A DNA stretch of 12,996 nt from Dissophora ornata (lineage: Eukaryota > Mortierellomycota > Mortierellomycetes > Mortierellales > Mortierellaceae): assembly GCA_025201705.1 (NCBI GenBank), contig MU616979.1:15620-28615 (forward strand). Reading direction: 5' to 3'. Shown in pieces: positions 8,296-12,996 of this stretch. The translations under genes were made by a program, and so were the position numbers. Positions within the stretch are counted from its first letter, which is position 1; every line of letters begins with the position of its first letter. The notes beneath the pieces were generated by a model. It saw only the letters and a list, made by a program, of their open reading frames with translations, had not been told where the DNA came from and searched no databases.

Positions 8296-8511
8296 TCTCT
8301 CTCATGCCGCCCCTGTTTCTCAAGGATGTCTAATATCTATTTCCTGGTCGATTACAACCCTCGGAGGAACGTGCTCGACCCACATCCTTCACCCAAAAGT
8401 AGCCTGGCTTCACCTGCTGCCAGCTTCTATAATTCTGAGGTCCAGAAGGGGGCGTATTTTAATGGCTACAGTAGTGATGCAGTTCTCAAACTCGATACTT
8501 CCCGACACTGA
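8296..8511 (+). repeat. Dispersed direct repeat, copy 2
   Basis: Same orientation as 3949-4172 and similar along its length. It starts at CTCATGCCGCC and ends at CTCGATACTTCC, just before an in-frame TGA. It lacks the Helitron coding sequence that precedes copy 1. It lies about 20 bp beyond the end of the gene A/gene B homology. Function unknown. Confidence 0.75.
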
Positions 8512-8631
8512 AAGGTATCAAAAATAATTGACCATTGATCATTGACTGGCAGTTGCTCTCGCAGGAAGGTGCGGCCACTGGTTGCACTATGAGGATGGGG
8601 AGAGTGAATGTTTTTTATTTATTTTTATAAG
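8512..8631. other. Short unassigned spacer
   Basis: There is no recognisable gene. It ends with a T-rich tract (TTTTTTATTTATTTTTATAAG) that looks like an intron 3' end ahead of the Crypton-like relic. Confidence 0.35.
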
Positions 8632-10142
8632 AGCGTCAAGACAATCGAGGCCTTGGATGCCGAGAAACGCGCAAGCAGAGAATTCAACCTAGCTGACAGT
8701 AAGGACGGGGTATTAGCAGAGCAGCACTCATAATGGGAGGATTCTATCTGGTTGCATTGACGATTTCTCATTTTACTAACCTAAAATGATGTTTTACATG
8801 CTCCAATGCCCATACCACCGCCGCCTACCTACCTAGTCTTGGCAAACACCGTAGAGGATGCAAAAGGGAGAAAGCAGCTGACAGTTCCCTGTGGTGTTGC
8901 GACAATGGAGCAGGCGTCGAAGTCTCTCTGTCATCTGTGGAAGAGACAGCCTTGCCGCGACAAAGCTCCCAACCTTGAGTCCAGTATCCGATCTAGCAAA
9001 TTAATCGCCAACGCGATCGAAAAGTACAACTGCGATCTTGTCATTGGTGTTTACCGGAGCACGAAGGACCTGTCAGTCGAATGTACAGCCAGAAACACTT
9101 ATCCGAATGCCCAACATATTCAGGTACTATTGAACACATGGGAGCAGCTAAACGCGATCCAGTCACCTTGGATGAGCGAGCACTTTTCCCTGGCGATCCG
9201 ACACAGTATGCCATTGCGCGATGAGGACCTCCGGAGCATCGACTTGCCAGACTAACTCGTGGACTAGATCCTAAACCGCGTTGGGGGGAACCCAAGCCGT
9301 ATCCAAGTTGGTTTCGCAATACACCACGGGAAAACTAACCAGAAGGGCAAAACTCAGTATGGTTGTGCTCTCAGGCACGAGGACGTTCGTCGTTGCAGTA
9401 TTTTGTGCTTTGGTGCTCTACTTTCTTGGTGTTTCTTCGTTCATTAGTTCATTAGGGTCCGGTCACAGCTTCCAGTGAATATGCGTATGTACACCGTGTG
9501 CACCAGGCCCCAGGCCTTCTCAATATACATTATATACGTTTACTAATACCTTTTTCCTTTTCTTTTTCTATCACCATCTCAAATACAATAATAGGTCAAG
9601 ATCGAGGCACCTCCCGATTTCGCCGATGAAGGTTGGAGGAATCTCAAACTTGTGCGCGCGGATTGGGCTATGACCGCCATGAGATTCAAGCAGAACATCG
9701 AAGTTGAATTGCAGAGGAATGGTGATGCGTTACCGACTGATATCCCACCTAGCATGATGCAGGTAATGACAAGCCAGCAGCGGCAGGAGGCAGTCTGTTT
9801 ACCAATCTCCGAGACATCCGTCAACAGGTACAACAGCAGCAACAGCAACAGCAACATCAACAACGATAGCGGCAGCTTCCGGAATGGATCACTCAACTAC
9901 TGGAAAGTCAGGAAGCTGTAATGCAGGGCATGTTCAACGACCTTTACGCGTCCATCAATTTCCAGCGTCCCAATTCCATCCCGCCTTGGCCCCGATATCC
10001 AGAGCAGCTGTCGATACTAACATTGCCACAGCCGATGGGATATCGTCAACCTCCTACGGTGCCGGCGACTGTAACAGCTATTGCAAATCCGCCATGCTCA
10101 TGCTCATGCTCAAGGACATCACCACCACCGCTTCGACCTTGA
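8632..10142 (+). pseudogene. Crypton-like tyrosine recombinase relic
   Basis: A degraded gene of the fungal Crypton/DUF3504 tyrosine-recombinase type. A possible first exon is 8632-8709. TACTAAC at 8774-8780 and an AG at 8836 suggest an intron before the open frame to 9255. That frame has MEQASKSLCHLW (core-binding-like) and HSMPLRDEDLRSIDLPD, resembling the box I Arg block. After stops at 9253 and 9265 the same frame resumes with HHGKTNQKGKTQYG and LRHEDVRRC, then TAG at 9445. A canonical intron, 9485-9594 (GTATGT, TACTAAT at 9541-9547, ATAG), precedes EAPPDFADEGWRNLKLVRADW. A one-base frame change near 9786 leads to LFTNLRDIRQQ, a poly-Gln run, TAG at 9867 and LPEWITQLLESQEAVM. The box II H-x-x-R and Tyr are not seen, so it is non-functional. 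Confidence 0.68.
9831..9863 (+). repeat. CAG/CAA trinucleotide run (poly-Gln)
   Basis: The run is (CAA/CAG)n with one CAT. In the frame of the recombinase relic it encodes Gln with one His; in the adjacent frame it gives Asn/Ser. It is followed two codons later by TAG at 9867-9869. Confidence 0.75.
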
Positions 10143-10540
10143 CCTGCAAGCAGCAGGATTTCCGCGATCAGCACCTGTTGCCTGCCTGTCCTTACTATCC
10201 ACCTAAATTAGCCAATAATGTCCGACCACCAGCTGCGCTGAACTCAAAGATCAGGATGGTGCTGAAAATAGTTCATTTGTCACAAGCACTGCAGTTGGGC
10301 GACATGGAACAGTCCCTGAGTTTGGCATCGCATCCCCTTGCAACAATCATTCCAGGCACAACCTCCACCATCACCAACAAGCCCTTCTCTCTTTCTCTTT
10401 CTTTTTTTTTTTCTCTCTCTCTCTTTCTCTCTCCCCTCCTTCCTCTTCACCGTCCGGAGCCACACCAACAGCACAAACCAACATCACCAGGAACCCCCCG
10501 CCAGAAGGCATCGCATTTCTCCCCCACGGGCTCATCTCTC
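10143..10540 (+). promoter_or_regulatory. PFA4 upstream region with CT tract
   Basis: This lies between the last recognisable recombinase sequence and the PFA4 ATG. It contains a long pyrimidine tract (about 10384-10443, CT repeats with an internal T run), common in fungal core promoters and 5' leaders. The PFA4 frame is open through this region back to 9884, so a longer N-terminus cannot be excluded from ORF structure alone. There is no TATA box that I would trust. Confidence 0.45.
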
Positions 10541-12795
10541 ATGCAGTTCACCGGCAACCGCTACATCGTTGGCGGTGTAGTACTGCTGATCGCCTTCATC
10601 GCCTTCACCTCCCAGTTCTTTGTCTTCATCCCATGGCTGAATTCCATTTCTCTCACCCGCACACTCCAGGTCCTCGTGCCCTTCAACATCGGTGTGATCT
10701 GTATATACTGGAACTACTATCTCGCCTGTGCGACCGATCCAGGCACCACACCACCAGGATGGGGGGTAAAAAAATGATCCTCCTCCTCTTCGTCTTTCTT
10801 TGCCTTTTGCCCTTTTGTTTCGAAAAGACGTGCCTTTGTGGACTGATTCGCTTTGGATATACATTTTTTTTTTGGGTTAGGCCCCAGAGGTCGTGGAGGT
10901 GAAAGGACCTTCTGACACGCAGGAAGTGAACAAAGGTCAGGAGAACGGTGACAAGACAGATTCCACAATGGCAGGACCAACGTCAATCATGTCGACGACC
11001 ACCACAGCAGAGAAAGGAATGATAGGCAGTGACGATAGTGAAATCGGCCACTCTACCGCTGTCAACTACAAGGACAATAATGGCCTTGATGGCATGGGCC
11101 TCAAACAAAAGCACCACCAGGCGGACAACTCGCTGAACAACACGGCAGTGGTAAAGAAGAAAAAGACTCCTCTTCCACGGTACTGCCGGACATGCGAGCA
11201 GTTCAAACCTCCTCGATCGCATCATTGCAGGGTGTGCAAGAAGTGTGTGTTGAGGATGGACCATCATTGTCCGTGGATTAACAACTGTGTGGGTCACTTC
11301 AACTATGGACATTTCATCCGATTCATCATTTGGGTGTCATTGACGACGGGAAGCTGTATGGTGCTGTTGATCTGGAGGATGGTCGATGCGATCCAGAACG
11401 AAACTCATTACATGGTATGTCACACACACATACACGCTTTCTCTCTCAATTGCTCGATTGGTTCCGTAATATCTGATCATTCATCTCATATCCTTTGGAA
11501 TTCAGTACACTGGCCTGGGTCCAACAAAGTCGCAGCTGATCTTCCTGGCAATTAATATTGCAGTCGACGGAGGCGTACTATTAGCAGTCGGTATCTTGAC
11601 GATCTCCCATCTGTGGGGTATGATCACCAACACATCCACCATTGAAGTTTGGGAACAGGAAAAAGTCGAAACCAGGGTCAGGAAGGGCAAGATTCGAAAC
11701 GCAAAGTTCCCCTATAATGTGGGCTGTCTCCGCAACTACCGCCAGGTTCTCGGACCAAGTATCTGGCTCTGGCTCTGGTCGCAACGCATGCTTGGTTCAG
11801 GAACAGAATTTGACGTCATCCAAGATAAGGATGCCGCACTGGTCTGGCCCCCACGCGAATACCAGACTTCCAAGAAACAGGAACGTACGTTTGTCTCTGA
11901 TTACACGTCTTCGTCAATCCGTCAACGTCATAACAGGAACCTGAGCTCGTTGGGTACACCCATCAGTCCCGGTGGCCACACTGATCAGGGCAAGAACAGT
12001 AGAAGTAAAGACAGGAACAGTGGCGGTCGGTCAGCTAGGAGGACGAGTAACCCACCTCAGTTCCCTACACATGTTCGTCGTGGTAGTGAAGGCTGGATTG
12101 TTCAGGACCTGACGGTTCAGCAGCGTGTAGAGTTATTTGACCGGCAATTGCATTATCAACGTGAACATGGTGCGCCATCTGGTGACGGTGAAGCTGGACA
12201 AGGCGAGGGTGATGATGAGGAATATCAAGAAGGGCTGTCGGACATTGAATCGAATACGTACGGGGGATTACCTGGAGGTATGCAGGGCGGCTATGAAAAT
12301 TACAACGACGATGACTATAACCAAGCTCCTGATCAGTACCAGGAAGAAGTTGCACATGAGAGTTCTGAGGATGGTGATATTCCATACGATGTGATCAGCG
12401 ATGAATACGATGACGATAGATACGATGACTACGGCAGCGACGAGGACTTTGACGAGCATAACCCTTACCTGGCGTATGCCAGCGAGGATGAAGAAGAAGA
12501 GGAAGAGGGAGAGGGAGACGATGGAGCTGATGTTGGCAAGGATGAGGTTACTCTTCTGGGTCGGGACCCACACAAGATTGGGCGGTTCTTTGATAACATG
12601 GATTCTGGTATAAATCCCGATTCAGAAGAGATTGATGAGTGGGACGAAGGCGATGGTGTAGATGTGGGCTGTCGACCCCCAAGACTGAATGACGCAAGTG
12701 ACGGATCCACGTTGCAGTACGACCCCAGGAAGAAAACATTCTATACCATGCTAGTCGAGCGGGAAGAGGCCATGAAGAAACAAAAGGCACTCTGA
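10541..12795 (+). CDS. PFA4: DHHC palmitoyltransferase, Pfa4 type
   Basis: Protein S-acyltransferase; yeast Pfa4 acts in the ER membrane, where it palmitoylates chitin synthase Chs3. Exons are 10541-10765, 10881-11414 and 11506-12795; both introns are phase 0 (115 and 91 nt, GTAAAA...TTAG and GTATGT...TCAG). Product: 682 residues. TM1 about 8-33; TM2 about 42-64; DPG motif 66-68 in [14 protein letters not shown] zinc domain about 176-222 with DHHC at 202-205 (Cys205 catalytic); TM3 about 219-242; TM4 about 262-292; STIE (TTxE-like) 297-300; FPY...NYRQVLGP at about 321-336 and LVWPP at about 365, both typical of Pfa4. Oddities: a polar linker of about 105 residues between DPG and the zinc domain, where yeast Pfa4 has about 15, and a strongly acidic tail (about 486-601). 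The ATG was chosen because TM1 follows directly, as in relatives. Confidence 0.93.
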
Positions 12796-12817
12796 AGCGA
12801 ATAGACTGACACCCGTA

Positions 12818-12823
12818 AATAAA
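12818..12823 (+). terminator. PFA4 poly(A) signal
   Basis: AATAAA lies 22 bp after the PFA4 TGA, followed at once by a C10 run (12826-12835). Confidence 0.6.
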
Positions 12824-12835
12824 TACCCCCCCCCC

Positions 12836-12996
12836 TCATGCCTTAGAGCTGATCCACGGTATGTATGCACGAACCTTCTCTCGATGTTACTTTCTCCACG
12901 TTCGTAAAGAATGAAAAAAAATGGGCGACCAGGTCCGTCTTTCTACATTAACATTTATTATCAACAATGCGAAGCTCTTTTTTTTTTTTTTTTTTT
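12836..12996. other. 3' flank ending in a poly-T run
   Basis: No gene is visible. AATAAA occurs on the minus strand within CATTTATTATC (near 12952-12963), which could serve a convergent gene to the right. The window ends in 19 T (12978-12996), which may be a homopolymer at a contig break. Confidence 0.35.

Noticed and set aside
9281..9478. Plus-strand ORF of 65 codons with a hydrophobic stretch
   Set aside because: Frame 1 over the same bases encodes the recombinase block HHGKTNQ...LRHEDV. The apparent membrane segment is a frame artefact.
12065..12790. Minus-strand ORFs opposite PFA4 exon 3
   Set aside because: Shadows of the acidic-tail coding sequence; their hydrophobic look arises from the reverse of GAT/GAG codons.
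1..12996. tRNA, rRNA, CRISPR arrays or bacterial-type operons
   Set aside because: I saw none. The spaced repeats are protein-coding LRR units, and the introns indicate a eukaryotic nuclear locus.

Overview
The window reads as nuclear DNA of an early-diverging fungus, most likely in or near the Mortierellaceae. This rests on short GT-AG introns of about 90-115 nt, a fungal-type Pfa4 palmitoyltransferase, a lineage-typical LRR protein family, and relics resembling fungal Helitron, MULE and Crypton elements. The taxonomic call is from recall of protein families, not from a search.

Layout. (1) Positions 1-2071, minus strand: LRR gene A, open through every base visible, with its 3' end beyond the left edge. 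(2) Positions 2072-5628: a transposon graveyard. It holds a foldback MITE-like element (2368-2869), an unassigned stretch with a small minus-strand ORF, a Helitron N-terminal relic (3425-3990), the first copy of a dispersed repeat (3949-4172) and a MULE/FAR1-like relic (4441-5340). (3) Positions 5629-8138, minus strand: LRR gene B, a full-length paralogue of A with the same exon-intron layout. It is interrupted by one in-frame TAG at codon 106, where A has a lysine codon, and its repeat array ends out of register. (4) Positions 8139-8276: 5' flank shared with gene A. The second copy of the dispersed repeat follows (8296-8511). (5) Positions 8632-10142, plus strand: relic of a Crypton-like tyrosine recombinase gene with stops, a frameshift and a recognisable intron. 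(6) Positions 10541-12795, plus strand: a complete three-exon PFA4 gene, the only clear housekeeping gene here. A poly(A) signal and a poly-T run at the window edge follow.

The LRR genes are the most interesting part. Each has a short header exon, a conserved phase-2 intron, a Cys/His-rich central domain, and an array of near-identical 28-residue (84-bp) LRR units. Almost all variation in the units falls at the two positions before the conserved Asn, and IGN/IGK unit types tend to alternate. This would suit a diversifying recognition array, but function is not shown by the sequence. PFA4 is independent of the LRR genes: it predicts a four-TM S-acyltransferase with an unusually long first cytosolic loop and a long acidic tail.
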